Shown: positions 1 through 12,008 of the stretch, piece after piece
Numbering within the stretch: the first letter of the stretch is position 1
Layout of the letters: each line of letters starts with the position of its first letter
Assembly: GCA_019931105.1 (NCBI GenBank)
Contig: JAIOUW010000005.1
Location: 1 to 64,000 of the forward strand
Direction of reading: 5' to 3'
Source: Flavobacteriaceae bacterium NBU2977
GTDB taxonomy: Bacteria > Bacteroidota > Bacteroidia > Flavobacteriales > Flavobacteriaceae
DNA: 64,000 bases
Program-made: the position numbers and the translations under genes
The notes under the pieces: model-generated
The model's input: the letters and a program-made list of their open reading frames with translations, nothing else
Databases searched by the model: none
Told to the model about the DNA's origin: nothing

Positions 1-1
1 G

Positions 2-2354
<2,353 letters not shown>

Positions 2355-2381
2355 GGTAAATGAATACGATACCAAGTCGAT

Positions 2382-4400
2382 TTGAAACAACTATTCACAT
2401 ATAAACCACTAATCCTCGGCTTTGTTTTTACATTGCTGGGGATTACCGTATCTAACGCCCAATTTTTATTGCAAGCCCCTAATAGTGGCGATGAAAGTAA
2501 TTATCGTTGGTACGAAGCTTCTGATACCAATACGGTTATCGGAACAGATTCTTTTATAGAAGTTACCGAGCGGGGCGTTTATTTTGCTTTATATGATGGT
2601 ACGCTTTGTGGAAAAAATGCATCAAGCTACTTCATTCTTACAAATTGCAATTCTCCATATAATGAAGTTACATTGGATATTACCGATAATACGGCCAATG
2701 TTTCCCCTAGTGCCGCATTGACTTGGAACCCTGTGGTTTCCGGCGACCAGACCCGTCCTACTGTGGTGGCCACGGAAAGTCCGGTGAAATATACGGCCAC
2801 CATTACCAAGATCGGTAATAGCTTTGATCTGCCGAGTTTTACGGTTGTATGTATCTATGAAGCCGCAACTTTGGTCGACGACCTTGTTGCCACTGATGAA
2901 GATCAGTCCGTTGTAATCGATGTTTTTGCAAATGATTCCGATCTACCTGATTCAGGCAATTTGACGACTACGAACCCGACCAATGGTACGGTCACGGTTG
3001 ACAATAATGGAACTCCGAATGACCCAAAGGATGATATTGTTACCTATATTCCGAATCCTGATTACAATGGGCCCGATAGTTTTGACTATACGGTCTGTAA
3101 TACATTTGGCGATTGTAGCACGGCCACGGTGACCATCGATGTGCTTCCTATCGTAGATGCGCTGGATGATTCGATTGCCACTACCGAGGATGCCCCCGTC
3201 GATATCGATATATTGGCCAATGATAATGATATTCCGACAGTGGGAACCTTGACGATAACCAATCCGTCCAGCGGAACGGCGGTCGTCGATGACAATGGTA
3301 CCCCGAACGATCCATCGGACGATAATGTCACCTATACCCCCAATAGCTCTTTCACAGGTACCGATACCTTCACCTATACACTTTGCGATGATTCTGGCAA
3401 CTGCAGTACGGCGAGCGTTACCGTTGTCGTAACCGATGCTCTTGATTTGGATAGTGATGATGATGGTATCGTTGATAGTTTTGAAGATCTTAATTTGGAT
3501 GCCGACAATGATCCATCGACAAATCCGACGGATACCGATAATGATGGTATTCCAGATTATTTGGATATCGATAGCGATAATGATGGTATTCCCGATAACA
3601 TTGAAGCGCAGACAACCTCAGGGTATATAGCACCTAGTGGAATCGATGCCAATGCCAACGGGCTTGATGATGCCTATGAAAGTAGTGGAAATCTAGGAAT
3701 CATTCCTGAGGACACCGATGGCGATAGTCTTCCTGATTATGTTGATGACGACAGTGACAATGATAATATACCGGATAGTATCGAGGCCCATGACCACGAC
3801 CATGATGGGGTTCCTGAAGTAACTTTGATTGGTTCCGACAAGGATAATGATGGTTTGGATGATGGCTATGAAGGGACAATCGCGATCGATCTTGATGTCA
3901 ATGACGAAGTGGACGATCCATTTAACGACTTGCCAAATACAGACGGTGACAATGAATCCGATTACAGGGATACCGATGACGATGACGATGGCATAGCCTC
4001 AAGGGACGAGGATATGAACGGTGATGGTAATTATGCCAACGATGATAGCGATGGCAACGGTATTCCCGAATATCTTGAACCGAACCTTCCTGATACTGAA
4101 ATAGAGGTTTTCAACGTTATAACACCTAATGGTGACGGTGTTCACGACGTTCTGGCCATTTCAGGACTGGAAGATTACCCGAACAATACCATCAAAATAT
4201 ATAACCGATGGGGGGTATTGGTGTATTCGACAAATGCATACAATACACAGGGCAATGTATTCGACGGTACATCGAAAGGAAGGGTTACCGTTGATGCCAA
4301 TAATAAATTACCTGTAGGTACCTATTTCTATATTTTGGATTATGAAGATGCCACAGGAAATATGCAGACGCTTTCGGGCTATTTATACCTAAACAGATAA
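2382..4400 (+). CDS. T9SS type B (gliding-motility CTD) surface protein with cadherin-like and TSP3 repeats
   Basis: Predicted cell-surface protein of 672 residues. Residues 1-26 are a signal peptide ending VSNAQ. An Ig-like region follows, then two tandem cadherin-like modules (about 166-260 and 261-350; each starts DDxxATxED and contains NGTPNDP). Residues ~353-560 are thrombospondin type 3 calcium-binding repeats with many DxDxDG units. Residues ~572-672 are the gliding motility-associated C-terminal domain ([31 protein letters not shown]), which directs type IX secretion. The only usable start is TTG at 2382: an in-frame TGA lies at 2361 and the nearby ATG at 2360 is out of frame. It ends 2 bp before the PorP/SprF gene, so the two are almost certainly co-transcribed. 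Its ligand is unknown. Confidence 0.92.
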   Translation: MKQLFTYKPLILGFVFTLLGITVSNAQFLLQAPNSGDESNYRWYEASDTNTVIGTDSFIEVTERGVYFALYDGTLCGKNASSYFILTNCNSPYNEVTLDITDNTANVSPSAALTWNPVVSGDQTRPTVVATESPVKYTATITKIGNSFDLPSFTVVCIYEAATLVDDLVATDEDQSVVIDVFANDSDLPDSGNLTTTNPTNGTVTVDNNGTPNDPKDDIVTYIPNPDYNGPDSFDYTVCNTFGDCSTATVTIDVLPIVDALDDSIATTEDAPVDIDILANDNDIPTVGTLTITNPSSGTAVVDDNGTPNDPSDDNVTYTPNSSFTGTDTFTYTLCDDSGNCSTASVTVVVTDALDLDSDDDGIVDSFEDLNLDADNDPSTNPTDTDNDGIPDYLDIDSDNDGIPDNIEAQTTSGYIAPSGIDANANGLDDAYESSGNLGIIPEDTDGDSLPDYVDDDSDNDNIPDSIEAHDHDHDGVPEVTLIGSDKDNDGLDDGYEGTIAIDLDVNDEVDDPFNDLPNTDGDNESDYRDTDDDDDGIASRDEDMNGDGNYANDDSDGNGIPEYLEPNLPDTEIEVFNVITPNGDGVHDVLAISGLEDYPNNTIKIYNRWGVLVYSTNAYNTQGNVFDGTSKGRVTVDANNKLPVGTYFYILDYEDATGNMQTLSGYLYLNR

Positions 4401-4402
4401 AG

Positions 4403-5362
4403 ATGTTGAGCACTACAAAAACGCCACTGGCCAAGCACTACTATAAATTAGTGCTCTTGGTGTTTTCATTGTTGTTTTTTTTGGTAGAAAATGGCAATGC
4501 CCAGCAAGATGCGCAGTATACGCAGTATATGTACAATACGGTAAGTGTGAATCCGGGTTATGCGGGCTCCAGGGGTCACATAAGCATTGCTGCCCTTCAT
4601 AGGTCGCAATGGGTAGGTCTTGAAGGCGCTCCGACCACGCAGACGTTTAACATTCATTCTCCGATAGGTTATAGGGGGGTGGGGCTAGGGCTGTCTATTG
4701 TGAACGATAAAATAGGACCCACATCGGAGACCAATTTCGATATCGATTTTTCATATACCCTCTATACTTCGGCCGAGGGTAGACTTAGTTTTGGACTTAA
4801 GGGAAGTGCCCATCTTTTGGATATACGTTTTTCAGAATTGAACCAGTACGGTCCCGATCAGACTCTTGAGCAGGATATCCATAATAGATTGTCGCCCAAC
4901 TTTGGAGCCGGTGTTTACTATCATACGAACAATTTCTACGCCGGTTTGTCCGTTCCACGATTTTTGGAGACATCGCACTTTGACGAATCTTCTTTGTCCA
5001 CGGCCAAAGAGCAGATGAATTTTTATTTCATAACAGGCTACGTCTGGAACTTGAATCCCCTGCTGAAGTTCAAACCCACCTTGTTGACCAAAGTGGTACG
5101 GGGGGCACCCCTTCAAGTCGACCTATCGGCGAATTTCATGTTGAACGACAAGTTCATTCTAGGTGCGGCCTATCGATGGGACGCGGCCTTGAGCGGCATG
5201 GCCGGTTTTCAGATATCGAACAAGTTTCTTATAGGTGTTGCCTATGACAAGGAGACCACCGAATTGGGAAGTGCCGCATTCAACGATGGCTCTTTTGAGG
5301 TAATCTTGCGATACGACTTTATCACAACAAAGGGCCAAGTAAAATCCCCACGATTCTTTTAA
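4403..5362 (+). CDS. PorP/SprF family type IX secretion outer-membrane protein
   Basis: A 319-residue outer-membrane beta-barrel protein. Residues ~1-34 are a signal peptide (VENGNAQ), followed by the family signature QDAQYTQYMYN, NPGYAGSRG and HRSQWVGLEGAP. It ends in the aromatic-rich beta strand typical of the family. PorP/SprF proteins are thought to secure specific large type B T9SS substrates at the outer membrane, as SprF does for the adhesin SprB. The gene starts 2 bp after the CTD protein gene, so it is the dedicated partner of that protein and perhaps of the collagen-like protein as well. Family assignment is secure; the exact substrate is inferred from position only. Confidence 0.95.
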   Translation: MLSTTKTPLAKHYYKLVLLVFSLLFFLVENGNAQQDAQYTQYMYNTVSVNPGYAGSRGHISIAALHRSQWVGLEGAPTTQTFNIHSPIGYRGVGLGLSIVNDKIGPTSETNFDIDFSYTLYTSAEGRLSFGLKGSAHLLDIRFSELNQYGPDQTLEQDIHNRLSPNFGAGVYYHTNNFYAGLSVPRFLETSHFDESSLSTAKEQMNFYFITGYVWNLNPLLKFKPTLLTKVVRGAPLQVDLSANFMLNDKFILGAAYRWDAALSGMAGFQISNKFLIGVAYDKETTELGSAAFNDGSFEVILRYDFITTKGQVKSPRFF

Positions 5363-5451
5363 GAAGATTTTTTCGTTCATTTTAAGTTCCTTTGGCATTA
5401 TTTTATCACAGGTTAAATGCAATAAAGGGCCAAACACCTTATTTTTACAGA

Positions 5452-5970
5452 ATGAAGGAAGAAGAATCTGTCATTTTGGTTAATGAAAACGATGAGCAAG
5501 TCGGCACCATGCCTAAAATGGAGGCTCACGAAAAAGCCTTGCTCCATAGGGCGTTTTCGGTTTTCATAATGAACGATAAGGGCGAAACACTTCTTCAGCA
5601 AAGAGCTGCAAGCAAATATCATTCCCCATTATTGTGGACGAATACCTGCTGTAGCCACCAGCGAGAAGGTGAAAACAATATCGAGGCCGGTAAGCGAAGG
5701 TTGAGGGAAGAAATGGGCTTTGAGACCCAATTGAAGGAATTATTCTCGTTTATCTACAAAGCTCCTTTTGATAACGGCCTTACCGAGCATGAACTAGATC
5801 ATGTGATGTTGGGAAACTATAACGAACCACCTATTATAAACAGAGAAGAGGTTGCCGATTGGAAATGGATGTTGCCCAAAGATGTTAAGAAAGATATTGC
5901 GGAAAATCCTGAAAGCTACACGGCTTGGTTTAAGATTATCTTCGATAGATTCTATGATCATATCACGTAA
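5452..5970 (+). CDS. idi: Isopentenyl-diphosphate delta-isomerase, type 1
   Basis: Converts isopentenyl diphosphate to dimethylallyl diphosphate in isoprenoid synthesis, in the cytoplasm. The Nudix-like fold is visible: the active-site Cys lies in TNTCCSHQ (E. coli has TNSVCGHP), followed by a Nudix-type helix GKRRLREEMGF and the metal/catalytic ELDHV segment. From the ATG at 5452 the protein is 172 residues, the normal length. A longer open frame back to 5392 adds 20 residues with no homology to the family (MALFYHRLNAIKG...), so I reject that start. The pterin synthase gene begins 10 bp after the stop, suggesting co-transcription. Confidence 0.95.
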   Translation: MKEEESVILVNENDEQVGTMPKMEAHEKALLHRAFSVFIMNDKGETLLQQRAASKYHSPLLWTNTCCSHQREGENNIEAGKRRLREEMGFETQLKELFSFIYKAPFDNGLTEHELDHVMLGNYNEPPIINREEVADWKWMLPKDVKKDIAENPESYTAWFKIIFDRFYDHIT

Positions 5971-5980
5971 ACGCAAGTAA

Positions 5981-6391
5981 ATGATGAAAGTGAAAGTCAG
6001 TAGAAAAGCACACTTTAATGCGGCGCATCGTCTTTTTCGCCATGATTGGGCCGATGAACGCAACAAAGAGGTATTCGGAAAATGTAGTAATCCGAATTAT
6101 CATGGCCATAATTACGAACTTATTGTAAGCGTTACGGGTGAAATCGACAAAGAGACCGGATTTGTCATGGATATGAAAGTATTGAAAGAATTGATCAAGG
6201 ATAGAATAGAAAATGTATTGGATCATAAAAACCTAAATCTCGAAGTGCCGGAGTTCAAAGACTTAAACCCAACTGCAGAGAATATCGCCATAGTTATCTG
6301 GAACAAACTTCGTGGTCATATAGATGCTTCAAAAGAACTTGAAGTTGTACTATATGAGACTCCCCGAAATTTTGTAACCTATTCCGGATAG
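5981..6391 (+). CDS. queD: 6-pyruvoyl/6-carboxy-tetrahydropterin synthase family (PTPS/QueD)
   Basis: A 136-residue T-fold enzyme acting on dihydroneopterin triphosphate. The zinc ligands are the His of FNAAHRL and the two of HGHNY; the catalytic Cys is in FGKCSNPN; DHKNLN and PTAENIA carry the other active-site residues, and Glu in YETPRN anchors the pterin. The spacing FGKC-SNPNYHGHNY resembles animal PTPS more than the short CGHxHGH of E. coli QueD. In bacteria such genes usually serve queuosine synthesis, but a pterin role cannot be excluded here because no other queuosine gene is nearby. The start is ATGATGAAA, so 5981 or 5984 could be used. It lies 10 bp downstream of idi. Confidence 0.85.
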   Translation: MMKVKVSRKAHFNAAHRLFRHDWADERNKEVFGKCSNPNYHGHNYELIVSVTGEIDKETGFVMDMKVLKELIKDRIENVLDHKNLNLEVPEFKDLNPTAENIAIVIWNKLRGHIDASKELEVVLYETPRNFVTYSG

Positions 6392-6457
6392 TAAAAGCCC
6401 TTTCCTATTTAGAATAACGAATGATGAATTGAGAATATCAGATCAACCACCAATCCT

Positions 6458-7420
6458 ATGTACCCATTAAAATTTAGACCGATACTCAAGGAACGTCTTT
6501 GGGGAGGCACGAAACTAAAAGATGTTCTTGGAAAGCCGATTACTTGCGAAATTACGGGTGAAAGTTGGGAGCTGTCTACCGTTGAAGGTGATGTTTCCGT
6601 TGTTGCGAATGGTGAACTTTCAGGAACTTCGTTACAACAACTGATCAATGATAATGCCGAACAGGTGCTTGGCAAAAGTGTTTTCGAGCGTTTTGGTACG
6701 GAGTTTCCGATATTGATAAAGTTTATAGACGCTAAACAGGATCTGTCGGTTCAATTGCATCCGAACGACGAACTGGCAAAAAAAAGACACAATTCTTTTG
6801 GCAAGACCGAGATGTGGTATATAATGGATGCCGATGAGGATGCCAATTTGATCGTAGGTTTCAACAAAGATGTAAGCAAAGAACAATATTCGCAAAGTTT
6901 GGCAGAAAACACGCTTTTAGAACTGTTGAACTACGAGCAAGTCAAGGAAGGCGATACTTTTTTTATCAATACGGGAAAGATACATGCCATTGGGGCAGGC
7001 GTACTTTTGGCCGAGATACAGCAGACGTCGGATGTGACTTATCGGGTATTCGATTTTGACCGCAAGGATAAAGATGGCAATTACCGCGAACTGCATACCG
7101 AATTGGCCTTGGATGCCATCGATTATGAAAAAAAGGATGATTTCAAAGTATTGTATCCGAAGAAAACAGACACTGTCAATCCCATGGTCGATTGCCCTTA
7201 TTTTAAGACCAACTTTTTAGAACTGACCCAGGACCTTTTTTTGGATACTTCTAAAAGGGATTCGTTTACCATCTATATGTGCGTAGGAGGTAGTGCGGTC
7301 GTAATGAACGATTTTGGAGAGACTAGTATAAGCAAGGGTGAAACTGTATTGGTTTCGGCCAATACGACCAATATTTTATTGAAGACCAAAGGTTCAAAAC
7401 TTTTGGAGGTTACAATTTAA
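6458..7420 (+). CDS. manA: Mannose-6-phosphate isomerase, class I
   Basis: Cytoplasmic zinc enzyme interconverting mannose 6-phosphate and fructose 6-phosphate, linking hexose metabolism to GDP-mannose and glycan synthesis. The 320-residue protein has the short (Bacillus-like) form of the cupin fold. Zinc ligands are seen in QLHPND, the Glu of KTEMWY and the His of GKIHAIGAG; the Arg of VTYRVFDF follows. The gene is 66 bp after the pterin synthase with no clear terminator between them. Mannose supply could serve the glycosyltransferase operon about 2 kb downstream, but that link is inference. Confidence 0.95.
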   Translation: MYPLKFRPILKERLWGGTKLKDVLGKPITCEITGESWELSTVEGDVSVVANGELSGTSLQQLINDNAEQVLGKSVFERFGTEFPILIKFIDAKQDLSVQLHPNDELAKKRHNSFGKTEMWYIMDADEDANLIVGFNKDVSKEQYSQSLAENTLLELLNYEQVKEGDTFFINTGKIHAIGAGVLLAEIQQTSDVTYRVFDFDRKDKDGNYRELHTELALDAIDYEKKDDFKVLYPKKTDTVNPMVDCPYFKTNFLELTQDLFLDTSKRDSFTIYMCVGGSAVVMNDFGETSISKGETVLVSANTTNILLKTKGSKLLEVTI

Positions 7421-7462
7421 AAGAAAAGTAGCGTTCCGGGGAGCAGTGAGTGATCAAAACCC

Positions 7463-7470
7463 TATTTTTG
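7463..7470 (+). promoter_or_regulatory. Bacteroidota -7 promoter box for the 7485 gene
   Basis: TATTTTTG matches TAnnTTTG exactly and lies 14 bp before the ATG at 7485. It falls inside the longer GTG-initiated frame from 7446 and so argues for the internal start. No clear -33 TTTG was found. Confidence 0.55.
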
Positions 7471-7484
7471 TAAAAAAAATTATC

Positions 7485-7754
7485 ATGGCAAGTATTCGAG
7501 ATTTAAAAAAAGATATAAACAACGTTCTTGGCGATATTATCGAGGCCGTATATATTGTTGAGGCCGCAAACGGCAAACAAGATTCAAAAGAAGGCGGTAA
7601 GATTATCGACGGAGCCATTGAAACCTTCGACGACCTTATTGCCAGAGTCAATCAGAGAAACGTCGATAACAGAAAGGCCCATCTGATGAAAGTACGGGCG
7701 GATTTGGAAAAGAAAGCTACCGCTCTTGTACAAGATTTGAACAAATTGGGATAA
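7485..7754 (+). CDS. Small conserved helical protein of unknown function
   Basis: An 89-residue protein starting MASIRDL. It is highly charged and almost entirely predicted helix (heptad-like Leu/Ile/Val spacing), with no signal peptide, Cys or membrane segment. I do not recognise a named family, though it resembles short uncharacterised flavobacterial proteins. An upstream GTG at 7446 would add 13 residues, but the -7 promoter box at 7463 lies within that extension. It is a single-gene unit with its own promoter and a strong terminator immediately downstream. Confidence 0.75.
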   Translation: MASIRDLKKDINNVLGDIIEAVYIVEAANGKQDSKEGGKIIDGAIETFDDLIARVNQRNVDNRKAHLMKVRADLEKKATALVQDLNKLG

Positions 7755-7770
7755 CATCTTGATCTAAACT

Positions 7771-7806
7771 AAAAAAGGCCCCGATGGAAACATCGGGGCC
7801 TTTTTT
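7771..7806. terminator. Bidirectional intrinsic terminator
   Basis: A perfect 10-bp stem (7777-7786 with 7791-7800) and a GAAA loop are flanked by A6 on the left and T6 on the right. It can serve both the plus-strand gene ending at 7754 and the minus-strand gene ending at 7809. Confidence 0.92.
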
Positions 7807-7808
7807 AG

Positions 7809-8507
7809 TTATTCCCTTACCTGATCTAAATATTGCTTTAGTTCTTTGCCGTATTTCGAACTGGCCACTTCAGGGCTCAACGAATTATAGATCGAGTCGA
7901 GATATTTGACATTGGCATCTGATACCTCGTACCGTGCGATATACGGGGCGATATAAGAGTCTTTGTTGTTCAGGGCGAAATTCACCGCATAGGCGTATCC
8001 TCGTTGAACGTTCTTGTCGCTCAATTTCTGTATCGAATCGATAGCCAGCGAATCAAGTTTCCCTGAATTGGCCGAACTTTTCATGATCTCTAGACTTTTC
8101 ATATTGAAACGGGTCATGACCTTTTGATACTCTTCCAACTTTTTATGGGTTTTCGAGCCCTCGATCTTTGCGTTGGCGTCAAAAGTGTTCCAATTCGTAT
8201 TTATAGTTATAGTGCCCGGTTCCCCGAAAAAGGTTATACGGTCGTTGATGTCGTTGTTGTCTTTTTTATCGAGATAGAGATAAAATATTTCAGGACTTTC
8301 GATTTTCGTAACAAAGGTGAAGCTTCCATCGCCATCAATATTCAGTGAATCGATGGTCACAAGGGTAGAATCGGGAAGCTTTTGAAGATAGAGCCTTCCC
8401 TTTTTCAGGCCTTTTACTTTTCCGGTAACCGTCATTGTTTTGCCCGGGTTTTTTTCTTGACAAGAGAATAGACATCCGATAAATAGAAACAGAAATAATT
8501 TTTTCAT
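7809..8507 (-). CDS. DUF4369-domain lipoprotein
   Basis: A 232-residue predicted lipoprotein. From the ATG at 8507 it begins MKKLFLFLFIGCLFSC, a signal peptide with a lipobox Cys at residue 16. A DUF4369-type beta domain follows (GKVKGLKKGRLYLQK, then DSLNIDGDGSFTF), then a helical, charged C-terminal half. DUF4369 is usually the N-terminal part of membrane-bound thioredoxin-like proteins, but no thioredoxin fold or CxxC follows here, so this is a stand-alone version. A longer frame back to 8585 adds 26 residues before the signal peptide and is rejected. It lies 118 bp downstream of the GT2 gene, so it may or may not share that transcript. Confidence 0.82.
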   Translation of the reverse strand: MKKLFLFLFIGCLFSCQEKNPGKTMTVTGKVKGLKKGRLYLQKLPDSTLVTIDSLNIDGDGSFTFVTKIESPEIFYLYLDKKDNNDINDRITFFGEPGTITINTNWNTFDANAKIEGSKTHKKLEEYQKVMTRFNMKSLEIMKSSANSGKLDSLAIDSIQKLSDKNVQRGYAYAVNFALNNKDSYIAPYIARYEVSDANVKYLDSIYNSLSPEVASSKYGKELKQYLDQVRE

Positions 8508-8625
8508 GATAGTTTTATACATACATTGAACTCGTTTGACACACTGAAAATCGCTCAATAGAGGTTTATTGAAAAAGCTGCGCAAACCTAATAATAATCA
8601 ACGACTTTTTTGAAGTTTACAGGCA

Positions 8626-9597
8626 TCAACGTGCATTGCCGTTCGGTGCATTGAATATATCGTACTGTATGGCCTGTAATATCAGTTGAAACCCTAGTAT
8701 AATCGACAGGGTAATGATCATAATGGTGCCCGTCGGTGCCAAAACATTGATTTTGGCATAATGTACCCATTTGATAATTCCAAAGACCATCCCAAAGGAA
8801 AACAGAGGTACCCCAAAAAATATGTAGATAGAGCCTATATTAAAATCATATAAAAAATATTCTTTCAAAATACGCTTGAAGAATGTCAGTTGAAGGTTGC
8901 CCAAGAAGACAAAAACCATTTTCGATAGGCTCATATTCGATTTTTCATCCCCGTAGATGGCGGGCATATCGATGTCTTTTATAAGGGTTTTTTGAAAATA
9001 CAGTTCTGCAAGTAAGGAGGTTTCAAAATAATATCGGTTTGCAAGTTTTGAGAAATCCAATTTTTTGAGTACTTCGGCCTTCAAGGCGATGAAACCGTTT
9101 GTGGGATCGAAATTGTGCCAATATCCAGTGGCCATTTTGGTCAAAAAGGATAATACTAGATTTCCAAATTTACGGGGAATCGGCATGCTTTGAAGGGCCT
9201 TGGTATTTCTGAAGCGGTTCCCCTTTGCCATCGCGGCCTCTCCATTCAACAGGGGTTGGATCAAGGTTGGCAAGAAACCTAGGTCCATTTGGTCATCGGC
9301 ATCAACTTTGACGATGATTTCAAAATCGTTTTCCAATGCGTATTCGAAACCTTTTTTGGTCGCTCCGCCAACACCTAGATTTACTTCGTTCTCCAAAAAA
9401 TGACATTTCGTCTTGTCGTTTATTTCATCCATAATCCTGCTTTTGGGCAGGTCTTCCTTGCTTTTGTCGTCGACAATAATAACAGCATCTACAAAAGCGG
9501 GAATCTTGCTTATTACATTGACGATTTGAGCTGATGCATTATAGTATGGAACAACTATGGCTATTCTAGTGTCGGTATTGAACAATTCGTTTTCCAT
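8626..9597 (-). CDS. Family 2 glycosyltransferase, polyprenyl-phosphate-sugar synthase-like
   Basis: A 323-residue GT2 enzyme. The N-terminal GT-A fold shows IVVPYYNAS, VDDKS and the DxD motif in KVDADDQMD; GNRFRN and DPTNGF are typical of dolichol/undecaprenyl-phosphate mannosyl- or glucosyltransferases. Two membrane segments lie at about 245-270 and 285-310, so it probably sits at the inner membrane with its catalytic face in the cytoplasm. It follows the membrane-TPR gene by 11 bp in the same operon. The likely job is to make a lipid-linked sugar donor for that protein; the sugar cannot be read from sequence. Confidence 0.88.
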   Translation of the reverse strand: MENELFNTDTRIAIVVPYYNASAQIVNVISKIPAFVDAVIIVDDKSKEDLPKSRIMDEINDKTKCHFLENEVNLGVGGATKKGFEYALENDFEIIVKVDADDQMDLGFLPTLIQPLLNGEAAMAKGNRFRNTKALQSMPIPRKFGNLVLSFLTKMATGYWHNFDPTNGFIALKAEVLKKLDFSKLANRYYFETSLLAELYFQKTLIKDIDMPAIYGDEKSNMSLSKMVFVFLGNLQLTFFKRILKEYFLYDFNIGSIYIFFGVPLFSFGMVFGIIKWVHYAKINVLAPTGTIMIITLSIILGFQLILQAIQYDIFNAPNGNAR

Positions 9598-9608
9598 TGT
9601 AGAGGCGG

Positions 9609-12008
9609 TTATGGTGATTTTGTTCTGGCAACGGCAAAATCACGATTGCCTTGGGCAAGTTTATGGTTAGGGTCTATCTTTAACGCTTGATCGCATGCCG
9701 CGATTGCCTTGTCGTAAAGCTGCATTTGATTGTATGCGGCACATATATTGTTATAGGCTCCGGCTGATGGTTTGATGGTAATCGATTTTTCGGCAGCCTC
9801 GATGCATGCTTCATATTTTTTTTGTTTATAACATTCGAGGCTATAATTCAAAAAGTCATCGGATGTTTTAAGCAACGTATAGCTTTTAGCCAAGGTTTCG
9901 TCAAGATTTTTGGCCTTTATCGCATTTTTCATATTGTTTTTAGCCAGTTGGTAGGAGGTATCCAAAGAAACGGCCTTGGTATACGCATCGATCGACCGGT
10001 CATAATCTCCGAGCTCGTAATAGGCAATACCGATATTATTGTAAGCCGCAGGGTAGTCTTTTTTTAACTTTAAAGCCTGTTGCGCTGCATCTATGGTCTT
10101 GATGAATTTTCCCAGTTTATAATATTTTAGACTAAGGTCAAGGTATTTTTCAGCGGACGGGTATTTTTCGATATCTTCTTCGAACAATGCTATTTCAGAT
10201 TTTCTTTCACCCGCCACCTTCAAATATTTAATGGCTTTTTCATTTTCTGGTGAATCTTTCAAAATCTTTTGGGCGAAATCTTTCAAATTCTCCCATTGTT
10301 CGGTTTTATGGTAAACTTCCATTAGCATAGTGTTCGCCAATTGATAATTTGGAGAAATTTCAACCGCTTTTTCCAAATAACCCTGGGCTTCCTCGAATCT
10401 ATCGTGACGGGCCAAAAACCTCGCATAATAATAATTATTGCTATGATTCGAAGGATTTAGCTCCAAGGCCTTCTTAAAATAATCTTCTGCTTCGGCCGTA
10501 TCGCCTTGCGCATTTTTCAGAATCCCAAGATTTATATTTAAAGTAGAATAATCAGGGTTGATTTCCAAAGCTTTGAGATAATACTTTTCAGCTTCCGCCA
10601 AATCACCTTTTCCCATGAGGGCCAAACCATAGTTCATTAGTCCACGCCCGTTTTTCGGACTTTTTTCAGCGACATCTTTCCAAAGGCTCAACTTGGTGCT
10701 CCATACTTTGTTTCGTTCTCTAATCCCATAAATATTCCCACACAAAAAAATGAGAAGTATGGTAGCGAGAAATGCCTTGGTCGACGTTGACATTGGCCTC
10801 TCGCCCAAAACTTTGTCCACTGCATATTTTGTTCCAAAAACGAACGCTATTGTAAGGCCGATGTACGGTATAAAGGTGCGATGGTCGTTGAGTACCTCGG
10901 CGAATGGAATAAATGAAGATGTGGGCAATAACGTAATAAAAAACCACAATAGGCCAAATGAAAACAATCTGGTGCTTTTTTGCTTTGATGCCTTAAGCGC
11001 CAAATAAAGAAGTGCCGATACCAACACAATTCCAATTATGGCACGATAATCAAGTAATGAAGGGAAAACCTGCCAATCGGTGTCGGCAGATAAATTGTAG
11101 GGCACAAAATAGGTCAGTAGGTAATGGCACATCACCATGGGTTGTGTGATCAGGTATTTGTATTGACTGGGGCCACCCGGAAAAAAAGTGTCGGGTCTCA
11201 TTTGGGAATAAAAAAAGTAAAAGGCAATGGTCAGTACAATGGCCGGTAGTGTTTTTTTTAATGATACAATGCACTTCTTGAATTCCGCTTTTTTGTAGAA
11301 ATGTAGCAGATATACCTCTTCTTCAAATATCAAAAAATAGAGTAATAAGATGGGTGCGAACACGAATGCCATCTCTTTGGCAAAGAAACCGATAAACGGG
11401 AATATTAGGTATAGCAGGTATTTTCGCCATATACCGCCGCTCAAAAAAGCTACTAGACCCGCAACCACGCAAAGTGCTGCGGTTATTTCGGAACGTTGTA
11501 TTATGTAATTGACCGTTTCGGCATTGACGCACAACAACCCAAAAATTGCGGCAGTGAGCAAGGCCCAAAACTGGTTGTATTTTGAAAAGTGCAATTTGTC
11601 GAGCAATTTTCTGATGAAAAAAAAGATAAGTGCACAGGTCAACAAAAAAGTCACGAATATATGAACGTGAAAAGGTTTCGGGTCCAACCCCCCGGCCATT
11701 TTATAGTTAATGGCATTTTCTAGGGTCGTTAGAGGTCTGTAACTTTGGTTCGAGGCCAACGAACTAAATGTGGTGGCATCGGTAAAAAACCGGACCACAT
11801 CTACCTGCGTAATCGAGGCATTGTTTTCTATCGTATGGCTATCATCGAATTGAAAGGAATTTGAAAAATGGTTGGAATATGCAAACGTAATCGCAACCAA
11901 AACCAAAATGACAAGTATTTGAAAATAGGGGCTTCTAAGACTCCTATTTCCGGTCTGAGAAGTTGGCATCTGCTTCGCCTGCCCTAAAAAGGAACCGAAC
12001 TTACCCAT
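9609..12008 (-). CDS. Polytopic membrane protein with C-terminal TPR array (TMTC/PMT-like glycosyltransferase candidate)
   Basis: From the ATG at 12008 the protein has 799 residues. The N-terminal ~400 residues contain about ten hydrophobic spans; the first periplasmic loop carries FDDSHTIENNASI, resembling the acidic loop motif of protein O-mannosyltransferases and TMTC proteins. The C-terminal half is about nine tetratricopeptide repeats (for example MNYGLALMGKGDLAEAEKYY and NNIGIAYYELGDYDRSIDAY). This layout matches eukaryotic TMTC O-mannosyltransferases. The gene overlaps the 3' end of the methyltransferase gene by 8 bp with this start; a start at 12041 would overlap by 41 bp, and one at Met25 is also possible. 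A GT2 gene follows at once. Enzymatic activity is inferred, not shown. Confidence 0.78.
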   Translation of the reverse strand: MGKFGSFLGQAKQMPTSQTGNRSLRSPYFQILVILVLVAITFAYSNHFSNSFQFDDSHTIENNASITQVDVVRFFTDATTFSSLASNQSYRPLTTLENAINYKMAGGLDPKPFHVHIFVTFLLTCALIFFFIRKLLDKLHFSKYNQFWALLTAAIFGLLCVNAETVNYIIQRSEITAALCVVAGLVAFLSGGIWRKYLLYLIFPFIGFFAKEMAFVFAPILLLYFLIFEEEVYLLHFYKKAEFKKCIVSLKKTLPAIVLTIAFYFFYSQMRPDTFFPGGPSQYKYLITQPMVMCHYLLTYFVPYNLSADTDWQVFPSLLDYRAIIGIVLVSALLYLALKASKQKSTRLFSFGLLWFFITLLPTSSFIPFAEVLNDHRTFIPYIGLTIAFVFGTKYAVDKVLGERPMSTSTKAFLATILLIFLCGNIYGIRERNKVWSTKLSLWKDVAEKSPKNGRGLMNYGLALMGKGDLAEAEKYYLKALEINPDYSTLNINLGILKNAQGDTAEAEDYFKKALELNPSNHSNNYYYARFLARHDRFEEAQGYLEKAVEISPNYQLANTMLMEVYHKTEQWENLKDFAQKILKDSPENEKAIKYLKVAGERKSEIALFEEDIEKYPSAEKYLDLSLKYYKLGKFIKTIDAAQQALKLKKDYPAAYNNIGIAYYELGDYDRSIDAYTKAVSLDTSYQLAKNNMKNAIKAKNLDETLAKSYTLLKTSDDFLNYSLECYKQKKYEACIEAAEKSITIKPSAGAYNNICAAYNQMQLYDKAIAACDQALKIDPNHKLAQGNRDFAVARTKSP

